NCBI GenBank assembly: GCA_024704765.1 | Contig: JAKMXF010000111.1 | Location: forward strand, 124,001-188,000 | Reading direction: 5' to 3' | From: Oopsacas minuta | Taxonomy: Eukaryota; Porifera; Hexactinellida; Lyssacinosida; Leucopsacidae | DNA: 64,000 bases | In this document: positions 45,358 through 56,215 of the stretch, in pieces | How positions within the stretch are numbered: position 1 is the first letter of the stretch | How the letters are laid out: every line of letters begins with the position of its first letter | Notes under the pieces: generated by a model | The model's database searches: none | What the model was told of the DNA's origin: nothing | What the model saw: only the letters and a program-made list of their open reading frames with translations | Made by a program: the position numbers and the translations under genes

Positions 45358-46293
45358 ATGATGACTATCTTGGCTATTCTGCTGCTGAATATTTTCAGCA
45401 TTGCTTACATTCATTCACAAATACCCCCTCCAGTAGGTCAGCAGCAAATAATTGATCAAATAAATTCAATAAGGAGAAATGTATCGCCCCAAGGCAGTGA
45501 CATACGAGAAGTTGAATGGAGCCAATGTCTCGCACAAGTTGCATACGATTATCTGCGGGAGTGTAATCCAGCCGGATCCGTTAATGAAAATATTCAGGCT
45601 GAAGCGATTGCAGCAGGATGCGAAATGTCAAATTTGCCCGTTGGACAAACAATTTTCACTACTCTAGAATCTGGTTCGCATGACCCCATTACTGATTGGG
45701 CCGCACAAGGAGATGATTATGACTTTGATACCGATACGTGTAGTTCAATGTGCAATAATTATAAACAGTTAGTTAACGCTGCTACGTCAGTAGTGGGCTG
45801 TTCTAGTTTTAACGAAGGTAATTGTGGAAGAACCGGTGTAAGCGCCATATGCTACTACGCTAATGCTACAACTGATGGTCAGCCATATACTGAAGGCACG
45901 CCTTGCGCTTTGTGCACAGGTGAATTCCCCACATGTAATGACGGACTATGTATCGCAGAAGCCTCAACAGATACAGAACCTACGCCTACAGGATCAACAT
46001 CTACAGGATCTACTAATGAAGTTACTGACTGTCCTACTAATCATCACCATCATAATCATAATCATAATCATGATCACAATCATGATCATAAAAATCATGA
46101 TCATGGTAAAGGAGGAGGTAAAGGAAAAGGTAAAGGAAAAGGTAAAGGAGAAGGTAAAGGAGAAGGTGATGATGAAGGCATTAGCGGATTTTTGGGTGTG
46201 TATGCTGAAGATAAGAGTGATGCAACAAGTAATAGCATCATGATACTTCTACTTGTTGCAACCATCCTATCCGTACTATTGTCATCACTATAG
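45358..46293 (+). CDS. Divergent CAP-domain protein with His-rich tail, copy B; chimeric 3' end (single exon)
   Basis: 311 residues: signal peptide (1-21), CAP-like domain without the canonical His/Glu residues (INSIRRNVSPQG, MCNNYKQLVNA, ICYYAN), hinge CALCTGEFPTCNDGLC, then from 45976 the same Thr/Ser linker, His run, Gly-Lys repeat and hydrophobic C-terminus as copy A. The 5' two thirds differ clearly from copy A. Its hinge instead resembles the fragment at 46551 (both CALCTGEF and GASTD/EASTD). The gene is therefore a fusion of a B-type body with an A-type tail, probably by unequal crossing-over or gene conversion. It remains open and may be expressed. Confidence 0.86.
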   Translation: MMTILAILLLNIFSIAYIHSQIPPPVGQQQIIDQINSIRRNVSPQGSDIREVEWSQCLAQVAYDYLRECNPAGSVNENIQAEAIAAGCEMSNLPVGQTIFTTLESGSHDPITDWAAQGDDYDFDTDTCSSMCNNYKQLVNAATSVVGCSSFNEGNCGRTGVSAICYYANATTDGQPYTEGTPCALCTGEFPTCNDGLCIAEASTDTEPTPTGSTSTGSTNEVTDCPTNHHHHNHNHNHDHNHDHKNHDHGKGGGKGKGKGKGKGEGKGEGDDEGISGFLGVYAEDKSDATSNSIMILLLVATILSVLLSSL

Positions 46294-46549
46294 TTTGTAT
46301 ACTATTACTACTCGATAACGTTCTCATCTATTTCCTTCAGTGATAATCTATAACATCTATGTATAATTGATCATATATTCAATTCTAAAATTATTCTTTC
46401 CTTTCGTGTGTTTCCAATTATCAAACAGTTCGCACTACTACTATATTAGAGAATATTCGTGTATATGAAACAGCGATATGTAATTACATATTTATTGTCT
46501 AATCACTCTACCAAGGGAATTGACATCGATTGGGCGTTTCAATGACGTT
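45976..46549 (+). repeat. 575-bp duplicated block, copy 2
   Basis: Near-identical to 43875-44449. It ends abruptly at 46549, where CAP coding sequence of a different copy begins in mid-domain. Confidence 0.93.
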
Positions 46550-46550
46550 C

Positions 46551-47014
46551 AAAGTAATTGTGGAAGAACCGGTGTAAGTTTCACATGCTACTACGCTAAT
46601 GCTGCAACCGATGGCCCGCCTTATACTGAAGGCACGCCCTGCGCTTTGTGCACAGGTGAATTCTCCGCTTGCAATAACGGACTAGGTATCGCAGGAGCCT
46701 CAACAGATATGCCTATAACTACAGCCACTACAGCCACTACACCTGATATTACTGACAATCGCAATCACCATCATGGCCATAAGCATCCACCCAAATCCAT
46801 CAATCACGATCATAAAGCATATGATCATACTTATGAACCACATAAACATGGCCATAAACATGGCCATAAGCATGGTATCATGCATGGTAATGATAAGGAT
46901 GATAGGGTTAGAGTAGCCGCTTTTGATGCTCAAGCTAGCTCTGCAGCAAGCAGCAGCATTGTGACACTTCTACTCATAGCATCCATCCTTCTTGTGCTAT
47001 TCCCTTCTCTATAG
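46551..47014 (+). pseudogene. 3' fragment of a third CAP/His-tail gene
   Basis: It starts within the CAP domain (NCGRTGVSFTCYYANAATDG) and continues through the hinge (CALCTGEFSACNNGLG, last Cys replaced by Gly), a Thr/Ala-rich stretch, a His-rich tail (HHHGHKHPPK, HKHGHKHGHKHG) and the anchor signal (SSIVTLLLIASILLVLF), ending at 47014. There is no signal peptide or N-terminal half; the sequence before it is the duplicated 3' block of copy A. It is the displaced 3' half of an array member. Confidence 0.85.
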
Positions 47015-47270
47015 ATTATTGTGGTTAATTATACCCTATCCCCGATCAGCATATTTCCATATATATATATATGACCTATTTATTCTCTGTGATTATTTAT
47101 TGGGGAATACTGTATTAAAAGTTTGTCAACTAATTTTACTTATTATCTTAGTTATATAATACGCGTATAATATATAATGCGTTAATACGTGATCTATTAA
47201 TGTATTATCCGTTTAGTTTAATCTCGAAATAGGAGATTTTGACATTTTTAGACTTATATATACAGTCGAC

Positions 47271-47432
47271 TCCGGTTAATCGGACCACTTTTGTCCAGAG
47301 TAAAGTGGTCCGATTATCCGGAGTGTCCGATTAACCGAAAAATGTTAAATATTAATCCTGGATTAGATTAGATTCCGTCCAGGAGAAAATGGTCCGATTA
47401 ACCAGTGGTCCGATTAACCGGAGTAGACTGTA
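47271..47432. repeat. MITE, family E (Tigger/pogo-like)
   Basis: TACAGTCGACTCCGGTTAAT at the left is mirrored by ATTAACCGGAGTAGACTGTA at the right, with further internal 'ggtccgattaaccgg'-type repeats. CAGT...TTAACCG ends and TA flanks are typical of pogo/Tigger elements. Confidence 0.88.
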
Positions 47433-47570
47433 TCACATAATTATCAAGTATTATATAATTTGGTCAACTAAGCTGATATTCCTCATTAATAATTCGAGAA
47501 CTTCTGTTTTGATGTAAAATATCTATTGCAGAAATCAGACCAATAGAAGTTACGTCAAATTGTAGATTGA

Positions 47571-47592
47571 ACGTATAAAACGTTTTATACGT
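47571..47592. repeat. Perfect 22-bp palindrome
   Basis: The arms ACGTATAAAAC and GTTTTATACGT meet without a spacer. Function unknown. Confidence 0.95.
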
Positions 47593-48917
47593 AATACGTC
47601 TTCATTAAAAATGTATTAACAGCTTAGCTTATTATTAAGTTTCTTGATAATTATGTAGCAAGAAGACCATCAATCAAAGCTATGACCATCGAAATTATAG
47701 ATAATTATAATCAATGAAATTCCATAATTAGGTGGATACATGTAATTACTGGATGATTCCATTCAAGCGAATTTATATACATTTTAAGAAAGTATTAGTT
47801 AAAATTTATATAAAATCTAGTACAGTCAGCAAATTTTCGAGGAAAAATGTAAAAAAATTGTCTGTCATATAGTTCTTCTCCTACCTATACCATTGTGACT
47901 ATTTCAAGTGCGATCCTCACTTTGTTACAGGCTATTCCCTAGGCATTTTTAGGTTCTTCTGGAAAGTTGAAATTTCCGAGAATTTCACTTATAGAGTCTT
48001 TATAATTAATTGTAAAAGACAAAGTAATTGTTAAGTGCAATTAATGGAATGCTTAATAGCATTCATTTGATGATCTAACTTGCAAACGAGACTCTATCAT
48101 AAATTCTAGCTAACAACACAGACTTCCATCTAATTGAGTTGGTGCTATAGAAGGAGCCTTGAATGCAATTCATCTAAAAGTGTATGAAACCATGTATAAT
48201 GCACAGTACATGCTATAGGCATGAAGGACATGTTAACATTGTGTATAATCACTGTTTTAATGGCCCCTGTCAAATGTATACTCAATTAGGGATTTAAAAT
48301 ATAAAACGATTGGATTAGATCATCGTTTGAGAAGATTCATTGGATTTTCCTTGAGTAACTGGAGCGATCCATTAGCATCAAGTTTCATGGGGTAAGCACT
48401 TCAGTGGGTGCAGTAAGGGTAGTGTCGATATGATATGACCTCTCACAATACTGTTTAAAGATGGAAAAAGTTGCTGTTTTTGGAGATTTTCAGTGAAAAA
48501 TGGAGACTACATATTCCAGTTGTTGGCAAAGTAGAACATTTTCAAAATTATTTGATTTTTGATATTTTACCCTTGAGAAATATTGCAGAGCCAAATGCAT
48601 CCAATCTGCGAATATAATTGACACCAATTTAACCATATATGTATGGATGTCAAGCTTATTTGTTGAATAGACAGCAGCAATATAATTTCATATTCGTAGT
48701 ATGTGTTTACGGGAATCCAACATATTTACTTGTCGTAACAAATTATCATATAAGAGAAATCCAAGCAAATACGTATCTTATCCTTAAAATCAAATATCTT
48801 CAGTTACAATTAACTTAACCTCAATCAGCAAGCCCTTACGCTTCAAATTTTAAATGCTTCATTACAAATGTTGTATATTTATGAAATGATGCAAATTTTG
48901 ATGAACAACTTAAGCCC

Positions 48918-48980
48918 ACCATACACAATGCAACATTATTACATGTTTTGAGGACAATATTGTTGCACCGTGTATGTTAC
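48918..48980. repeat. Short inverted repeat
   Basis: CATACACAATGCAACATTAT on the left and, inverted, CATACACGGTGCAACAATAT on the right. Probably a tiny MITE. Confidence 0.6.
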
Positions 48981-51900
48981 CTTGTTAGATGGAACAAAGC
49001 TATATCGTGTAAGGTTGGCATAAAATATCCATATACCAGTAATATACATTTTTTAAATAGCGAATAAATTCAGGTTTCATGCCTGTGCGAATCTAACAGT
49101 TAATTCTGATGCTAGAATGATAGAATGGTTATCGAATTATTATACATTTAATGGTCATTATAGTTGACACGTTAGGTGGATAATATACTACATAGCCAAC
49201 TATAAAGTCGCCGTCTAAACCAACTGATAAATATCATAAGAGGATCAGCATAAATGGCTAAATATATGTCATACTGAGCTTTGTGGAGGCCAAATATTGT
49301 CTTGTTTCACCAGTATTGTTTCTTAGGATTTCCCCAACAGATAAGTCAGATAATCACATCCTTCTAAGCATCTCAATTTGCCAAACTGTCTTGATTTTGA
49401 TGGGATACTCATATTTTATGTAAATATTGACCTTGTGATTAGAAAGTTGATCAAGCGAATATTAGAATACTCCATTTCCAATCTATAGATAATGGGGAGC
49501 GTTGTAATTATAGAAAGTAATTGTAGAGATGATAACAATTCAAACATCCATAAACTAATTGCTATTCTTTAATGCTTTCAAACTTCTATTTTGTAATACC
49601 ATAATGCTGAACTCGAAATACCAAAACATGCAAAAATAATAGAAACTGAAATATATAATGTCTGAATAATTATTAATATTAAATAATAATTAATTCAATT
49701 TTGACAAAAAATGGGGAATTTTTAGGTCTGATCTTTCTGAAAATATTTTTATAATATGTATATTTCTGTTTAGAATTGTAGTAATTATTACTGAATATTC
49801 TGTTGTTATCAAAATCTTTCCTACTAAAAATATCTGAATATTTTCTTCATAATATATACAACAATAATCCATTTTCAATAACCAGAAATGAAGGAGACCT
49901 CGGTGGAAACATTTTCTCCTCATAAAATATTTCCCGGTATATTTAATATTTTAAATGAATTTGAATGCCAGTTAAATAATAAACAAATAGGATAACATAG
50001 TTCTGTGACAAAATGAAAATATATATATATATCTACTCTATCAGGTTGCTTTTATAGGTTCTGTGGGTAACCCCAATGACATGATAATTAGGTGTAGTAT
50101 TTTGGATTAGATTTATTGCCTTACATATTAAACGATTCAATCTTTCAGAAAATTGTTGGAATTATACTTTAGGATGGGAAATGTTGAATCTAAATACCTT
50201 TCAAAAAGTAGGTTTGAATACAAATGTTAAAGAGTTAGGTAATTATACTTAGCATATTTTCAGCTGTTGTGAAAATTGATGGTTTTCTAATTGCCAATGT
50301 ATTTGCCAAAAATAGACAGTTTTACCATTGTGTTACACGATTTCGGTAATTATCAATGTTTTGGAAATTATTGTTTTAGCCAAATTTTTCAGAGGGAATT
50401 CACATAATTGATCCTGGATATATCAAAGAAACGGAAATTCGAAAGCTCGATACCAAGACGTGGGCATAGGCTGATAACAGAGAACAAATATAGGTGCCAG
50501 TATCCGTATATGGGCATGATAAATATATTTTTCTTGTACGCAATTTCGCCTTTAAAATTTGCCTTTATAATGCCAGACAGATTGAAGGAAATGCACTACT
50601 TGAATTATAGTGTCTAATTAAATTGTGCTTTAAGCAGAATCCTTAATCAATTGATGATCTAAGTTATATAACATTTTTATCAAATTTCTGATCAATAGCA
50701 TCACGGTTTACCTCTTTGAAATTTTAATGAATTGTGCTTTTCAAGTGCTAGTTATAATCTAAATATGATCTCATAAGGGTGATGTAGTCATTGACGAGAC
50801 TTGTTGTCAGTTTAACTTCCTTTTAGTGCGGTTAATTGGATCCATAAACTTTGAATTGCCCTTACAAATTATATTAAATGATTGAATCATGCTTTGAACA
50901 GTATCATAATGTCCACTAACTTCTACGTAGGAATATGTTTTTTCGAAATTCAATAGTTAATTGCTAATTATACGTACTAAAGGTAGGAGTGTGAAAACTA
51001 GCTATAACTGGGAGAATTCAAAGTAACCTGGAAAATACCCTTGAATTTTCCCGAAAATTATTCTTGTTCATTCTAACCCGGTACTTTTCATTAATATGTA
51101 TCTATTCGCTTGACTTTTATTCTTGGCAATAGTTTGTCTGTGTTTTTTGGAAATTATACAATGAGCTCGGCTTCAGAATCAATTTCATCGTGGTCAGGCT
51201 AAATATAGGCATCAAGCCCGTTTCCTTCCAGAATTTATTGATAATAATTTATACTTTTGTTATTCATAACATACGTTTTGAAAGGAAAAGCGTTACTTAC
51301 CCAATTTCATTGAATTCTTCATCGAATGAAAAAGTCTCACATAATCATCTATTTATGATTTATGGCTTTCAAAGTTTGTTGTAACTAGTTTGCATATTTT
51401 CTTGGTTGCTATGATGTTACTACGTAGCTATCAGTCTAATCGTTCTAAGAGTTGTATGTTTGTAAGGAAGTGCTCAGGCATCTTTGAATCCAAACAAACA
51501 GGTTGAGGCCATACATTCAGGATGCAAACCATCTAATTTATTTTATTGGGGAGAAACTGTAATGATGCATCGATTATTATTGTTACTACGGCTGCCAGTC
51601 GATTTACTTGGGTAAACGAAGGAATTCATTCTATTTAAAATAGCACATATTCAAAAAGCATAAGCAGGTTAGGAATCCAGGGACTCTTAATCTGAAAATT
51701 GTTGAAAATATTTTTCAACAATTTCCAAAAATTGTTTTTGGCGATTCAACATGGAAAGTTTGTGAAAACTCTGAATTTACACTTTCAATCATGAACCTTA
51801 AGCTTTGGAATAGAAAATAGTGGAAACCATTTAATTACACGACATACTTAGTGGGGAGCCTTATAATGATGATCCAACTTTCAAACATCCGCCATCTTAA

Positions 51901-52402
51901 ATTCTTATTTGAGACATATTAGTTGGAACATTTTAGCCATTATTTAGATGCTGGCTAGCAATACAAGTAGATGAAAACTTACACAACATTCTTAGGTCAT
52001 ACTTTTATATTTCTTCCAAATTTTGAGAGCCATAGTAATTAATTTTATCTAATCTAATTTGACCAATTCATTGAAAAATGGACAAGATAATAGACAATTC
52101 AAAATTGGAAAGATTCAACCATGAATTAGTGATGGTAGAACTGTAGATCTTCGAAAAGTAATTGATGCATCAGGGGCCATAAACATAAGTAGATGTAATT
52201 TGAATTTATTAAGTAATCTAACTATTAATCAATATTTATCAATATTTCTAAAGAAATAATATTAGGAGAAAATTTACTAAATGAGCATGTTATTAGTTTG
52301 TAAATCTCAGTTACTATAGCAATCTAACATTTTCCAGCCTATATACTTATTGAGCTTGAGCTAGAGAGTGTGGTAGGGTAAGAGCGAAAGTAATTGGTGG
52401 CA

Positions 52403-54898
52403 TCACTTTGGAGCTGAGCAGAACACCTTAATACATATCTTAATCGCGTACTTTTGATATTGAAACATTTCACAGCATTTTTCAAACATTAATTTATTAT
52501 GGCATTTTGGAGTGGATGGAGTAGTATTTGGAACTTCGGTAGTGGTTTCTGGTTTTTCAGTAGTCGTCACTTCAGTAGTAGCGGCTTGTTCGGTAGTAGT
52601 AGGCACTTCCATGGTAGTAGTAGGTTGTTCCATAGTAGTGGCAGGTTGTTCCATGGTAGTAGTAGGTTGTTCCATAGTAGTAGTAGGTTGTTCCATAGTA
52701 GTGGCAGGTTGTTCCATGGTAGTAGTAGGTTGTTCCATAGTAGTGGCAGGTTGTTCCATGGTAGTAGTAGGTTGTTCCATAGTAGTGGCAGGTTGTTCCA
52801 TGGTAGTAGTAGGTTGTTCCATAGTAGTGGCAGGTTGTCCCATGGTAGTAGTAGGTTGTTCCATAGTAGTGGCAGGTTGTTCAGTAGTGGTAGTAAGTTG
52901 TTCCATAGTAGTAGTAGGTTGTTCATTAGCAGTAGTAGGTTGTTCCATAGTAGTAGTTGTAGGTTCTTCAGTAGTAGAAGGCTGTTCCAAGGTAGTAGTA
53001 GTAGGCTGTATCATAGTGGTAGTAACAGGTTCTTCAGTAGTAGTTGGTGTTGTTTCAGGATGGGTTGGGTGTATTGGGTGTACAGTAGTTGACGGAGTTG
53101 TAGAAGGGTGGGGACAGAAGATTTTTCGACATATCAAAATTTCATCGTCATGATAGAAAAGCTCTCTGCATATGTAGTATAAGAATGAATGGTGACAATG
53201 ATAGGGTGGAGTAGTAACTGTAATAGGTTGTTTGGTAGCAGGTTGTTCCGTAGTAGTTTGTTCAGTTGTACTTTGTTCCGTAGTAGTTTGTTCAGTTGTA
53301 CTTTGTTCAGTTGTACTTTGTTCAGTAGTAGTTTGTTCAGTTGTATGTTGTTCAGGTTCGGTTGTTTGTGGCTTAGTGGGAGGATATTCAGAACAGAAGA
53401 ATAGTCGGCATAGAACTTCAGCATCATCGTATTTCTTAAAGAATATCTTACATTCTTTGTACATAGCTTCATTTAGACAAGTTGCAGATGTAGAAGGTAC
53501 TTCAGTAGTAGTTGAAGGCAGAACTGTAGTAGTACTAGGTTGTTCTGTAGTTTCGGTAGTATGTGGTTGAGTTGTTGGCATATTTGTGGTAGATTGTTGA
53601 GTCGTAGTTTGAGGCTCAGTTATAGGTTTTATTGTGGTTTGTGGCGTTGTTGAGGGATGAGGGCAGAAGATTTTTCTACATATTGCGTTATCGCCCTGGA
53701 GGAAATGGACGCATAATTTGTACCAGAATGGCCTGTAACATGAAGGTGGTATAGTGGGTTCTTCAGTTGTTTTTGGCTCAGTTTGAGGTTTCTCTGTAGT
53801 AGTTTGTTGTTCGGTTGTAGGCTGTTGAGTAGTTGATTGTTCAGTAGTAGGTATTTCGGTGGTGGATTGTTGAGTTGTAGGTTGTTCTGTAGTTTGAGGC
53901 TCTGTGTTTGGTGCTTCAGTTGTAGGAATATTCGTAGTAGTAATTTGGTGGCAGAAAAATTGTCTACATAGTATTTCAGCATTTTCATACTTATTGAAAA
54001 ATTGAGTACATTCTTTATACATCCAGAGGTTGTAGCAGGTAAAGGGTGTTGTTTTAGGCACTGTAGTTGATTGTTCTGTTGTTTCTGCTTGTGTAGTTGG
54101 TTGTTCTGTGGTTTGAGGCATGGTGGTTGGCATATTGGTAGTTACAGGATTTTGAGCTGTTGGTTTTCTGCAAAAGAATTTTTTGCAAAGCATTTGACCA
54201 TTTTTGTGATGTTGGAATAATTCCATACATTCATTGTACAATGCTACGTTATAACAATTAGGTAGTGGTGTAGGAGTAGTTTCAGTTGTTTGAGGGTTAG
54301 TTTTCGGTTGTCCAGTAGTTGTTGGCATATCACTTGGTTGTTCAGTAGATACTGGTCCGCTGTTTGTAGGTTGTCCAGTAGTCTTTGGCATTTTACTGGG
54401 TTGTTCAGTAGATACTGGTCCGCTGTTTGTTGGTTGTCCAGTAGTCTTTGGCATATTACTGGGTTGTTCAGTGGATACTGTCCCGCTGTTTGTAGGTTGT
54501 CCAGTAGTCTTTGGCATTTTACTGGGTTGTTCAGTAGATACAGGTCCGCTGTTTGTTGGTTGTCCAGTGGTCTTTGGCATATTACTGGGTTGTTCAGTGG
54601 ATACTGTCCCGCTGTTTGGAGGTTGTCCAGTAGTCTTTGGCATATTACTTGGTTGTTCTGTAGTCTTAGGCTTGTTAGGTTGCATAGTTGTGCCTGGTTG
54701 CGCCGTAGGATTGGACTTAGTTGGAGGCACACTTGTCTTAGAAGGACAAAATTGGTTTATAGGAGGTTGATCTGCCTCAATAATATCAACCCTTTTTCCA
54801 TCACTTTCTCCCTCTTTTCTGATATCAATATTCTTCGTTCCCCCAGAAAATACGAATAATATAAGGAATAAAAATATTACCTTTACCATAAACTTCAT
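52403..54898 (-). CDS. Secreted Thr/Pro-rich mucin-like protein with six four-cysteine modules (single exon)
   Basis: 831 residues, no intron. Residues 1-20 form a signal peptide. Six short modules with spacing C-X8-C-X10-13-C-X4-C lie at 54256-54170, 54037-53951, 53740-53663, 53479-53393, 53197-53114 and 52504-52418; all end in a (K/R)-X-F-(F/C) pattern such as CKKFFC or CRKIFC. They are separated by Thr/Pro/Gln/Glu linkers that should be heavily O-glycosylated. Two linkers are minisatellites: a unit like TEQPSNMPKTTGQP repeated five to six times near the N-terminus, and TTMEQP units near the C-terminus. The last module sits at the very C-terminus. The layout resembles peritrophins and gel-forming mucins, but the module has four cysteines, not six. 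I do not recognise it. No membrane anchor is visible. Confidence 0.85.
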   Translation of the reverse strand: MKFMVKVIFLFLILFVFSGGTKNIDIRKEGESDGKRVDIIEADQPPINQFCPSKTSVPPTKSNPTAQPGTTMQPNKPKTTEQPSNMPKTTGQPPNSGTVSTEQPSNMPKTTGQPTNSGPVSTEQPSKMPKTTGQPTNSGTVSTEQPSNMPKTTGQPTNSGPVSTEQPSKMPKTTGQPTNSGPVSTEQPSDMPTTTGQPKTNPQTTETTPTPLPNCYNVALYNECMELFQHHKNGQMLCKKFFCRKPTAQNPVTTNMPTTMPQTTEQPTTQAETTEQSTTVPKTTPFTCYNLWMYKECTQFFNKYENAEILCRQFFCHQITTTNIPTTEAPNTEPQTTEQPTTQQSTTEIPTTEQSTTQQPTTEQQTTTEKPQTEPKTTEEPTIPPSCYRPFWYKLCVHFLQGDNAICRKIFCPHPSTTPQTTIKPITEPQTTTQQSTTNMPTTQPHTTETTEQPSTTTVLPSTTTEVPSTSATCLNEAMYKECKIFFKKYDDAEVLCRLFFCSEYPPTKPQTTEPEQHTTEQTTTEQSTTEQSTTEQTTTEQSTTEQTTTEQPATKQPITVTTPPYHCHHSFLYYICRELFYHDDEILICRKIFCPHPSTTPSTTVHPIHPTHPETTPTTTEEPVTTTMIQPTTTTLEQPSTTEEPTTTTMEQPTTANEQPTTTMEQLTTTTEQPATTMEQPTTTMGQPATTMEQPTTTMEQPATTMEQPTTTMEQPATTMEQPTTTMEQPATTMEQPTTTMEQPTTTMEQPATTMEQPTTTMEVPTTTEQAATTEVTTTEKPETTTEVPNTTPSTPKCHNKLMFEKCCEMFQYQKYAIKICIKVFCSAPK
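52600..52930 (-). repeat. Coding minisatellite in the mucin gene
   Basis: Tandem units of 21 bp or close variants encode TTMEQP(T/A) blocks. On the plus strand the unit reads GTAGTAGGTTGTTCCAT. Expected to be length-polymorphic. Confidence 0.9.
54350..54660 (-). repeat. Second coding minisatellite in the mucin gene
   Basis: Five to six tandem copies of a unit of about 63 bp encode variants of TEQPSNMPKTTGQPTNSG. Adjacent copies alternate between two forms (GPVS/GTVS and SNMP/SKMP), suggesting duplication of a two-unit block. Confidence 0.9.
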
Positions 54899-54957
54899 TT
54901 TAGATCTGTGAATAGGCGGGGAATTGATTTATTTTACAAATTTGTCCCTATTCAATC

Positions 54958-54967
54958 ATTTATATAT
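54958..54967 (-). promoter_or_regulatory. TATA box of the mucin-like gene
   Basis: Read on the minus strand: GATATATAAATGA, 60-69 bp upstream of the ATG at 54898. Confidence 0.55.
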
Positions 54968-56079
54968 CTTTGTTCATAAAACCCATGTGGGTGAGAATTC
55001 GACAAAAGTTCATGCTATGAAATTGAATAGTTCATTTCAAAAGCCCATCATTTCTATTCATCAATTATTTCGCCTCTTTCGACTTCAATCCCTTATAAAT
55101 GATTCATTCAGCCATATTATGCCATTGTTTTACTCAAAATAAAACGGGATTATCTTCAAAAAAGAATGTATTTTAGCATTTCTTTCAATAATTTTGGTAC
55201 TATTTTTTATCCTTTGAATCTGGCATTGGACATAATCACTAATTTTCTCAACTCCAAGTGTTGTTAGTTTCCACGTCCTTTGTCCAGATAATAAACTCTA
55301 GATTCCACACATATGTACAGGATTCTCGGGATTATTATTTTGAATTGAAGGATATTATTATTATTTTTAAGCTGGCTATCAACACGAGCGGGGCAACCAG
55401 GTTAAATGAGGTTTTACGTTATTTCTATTACAAAATTCAACATCAATTTATAGTTTTATACATAACTTGTCAAATAATATACTAGTGTCCAGGATCTTGT
55501 CCAGGAACTTTGAAAATTACGTGGATGCGAATGCTCAAGTGTACAGGATTTAGACATAAACATGCTGGTACCCTAATATACCCAATTTTCTCACATGTGC
55601 CTATAAACTTTTGTAAACGGTAGAGGGATTAGTTTGTTAGTCTTACGCATTGGCGACTAGGCACACGAGTCTGGGTGGGTGAAGATCATGTCATTCCCAC
55701 CAGCCCTATACTTTTTGTATTATGGTGGGGTCGAATCTAGGTGGGCACCAAAATGGCCCTAATTACCCTAGTCTATAAATCTTACGTACGAATTCTAATG
55801 TTTACTTGCCTGAGAGTTTATATTTTTCCGACCTGACAACTCTTAAGCCGTTGTGGTTCTCACGATTTTGCCAGTCCAAACTTTCGAATCCTTGGTGTTT
55901 ACATGGTGAAATAGTATGTACATATTTGCCATTAAGAGTTTGTGAAAAAAGTTAGGCAGAACTGACAGAAGACTGTGTTTCCATGGGACATGGCTACTGC
56001 AGCCCTGTCCAACCAAAATTAGTTTATTTCTGATTTTGACTTGTTGTCGAGAAACAACCTTCGACGAATATCTAATCGG

Positions 56080-56215
56080 TGATGCCAGATCATGAACAAA
56101 GATATTATATATTTTTGGTTTTGGTATGAACCCTGAATTTTGCATGAACCGTGAATTCCGTAGATCACGCATGAACTTTTTGGCAAATAATCTGGAAACA
56201 CTGCTAAAGCGTCCT
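56080..56215. repeat. Family G repeat
   Basis: Contains 'gatgccagatcatgaacaaa', 'catgaaccgtgaattccg' and 'catgaactttttggcaaata', shared with 23140-23240 and 27600-27695. The two halves are loosely inverted (TGCCAGATCATGAAC and GAACTTTTTGGCA). Confidence 0.6.

Larger units (their letters stand above)
47015..52402. other. 5.4-kb gene-free interval
   Basis: Open frames here are short and AT-biased, with no domain. Visible structure: a pogo-like MITE at 47271-47432, a perfect 22-bp palindrome at 47571-47592 and a short inverted repeat at 48918-48980. I see nothing else I can support. Confidence 0.5.

Noticed and set aside
52499-53570. Long plus-strand frames opposite the mucin gene
   Set aside because: Ser/Val/Gly repeats in these frames are the complement of Thr/Pro codon repeats; they lack cysteine-module logic and signals.
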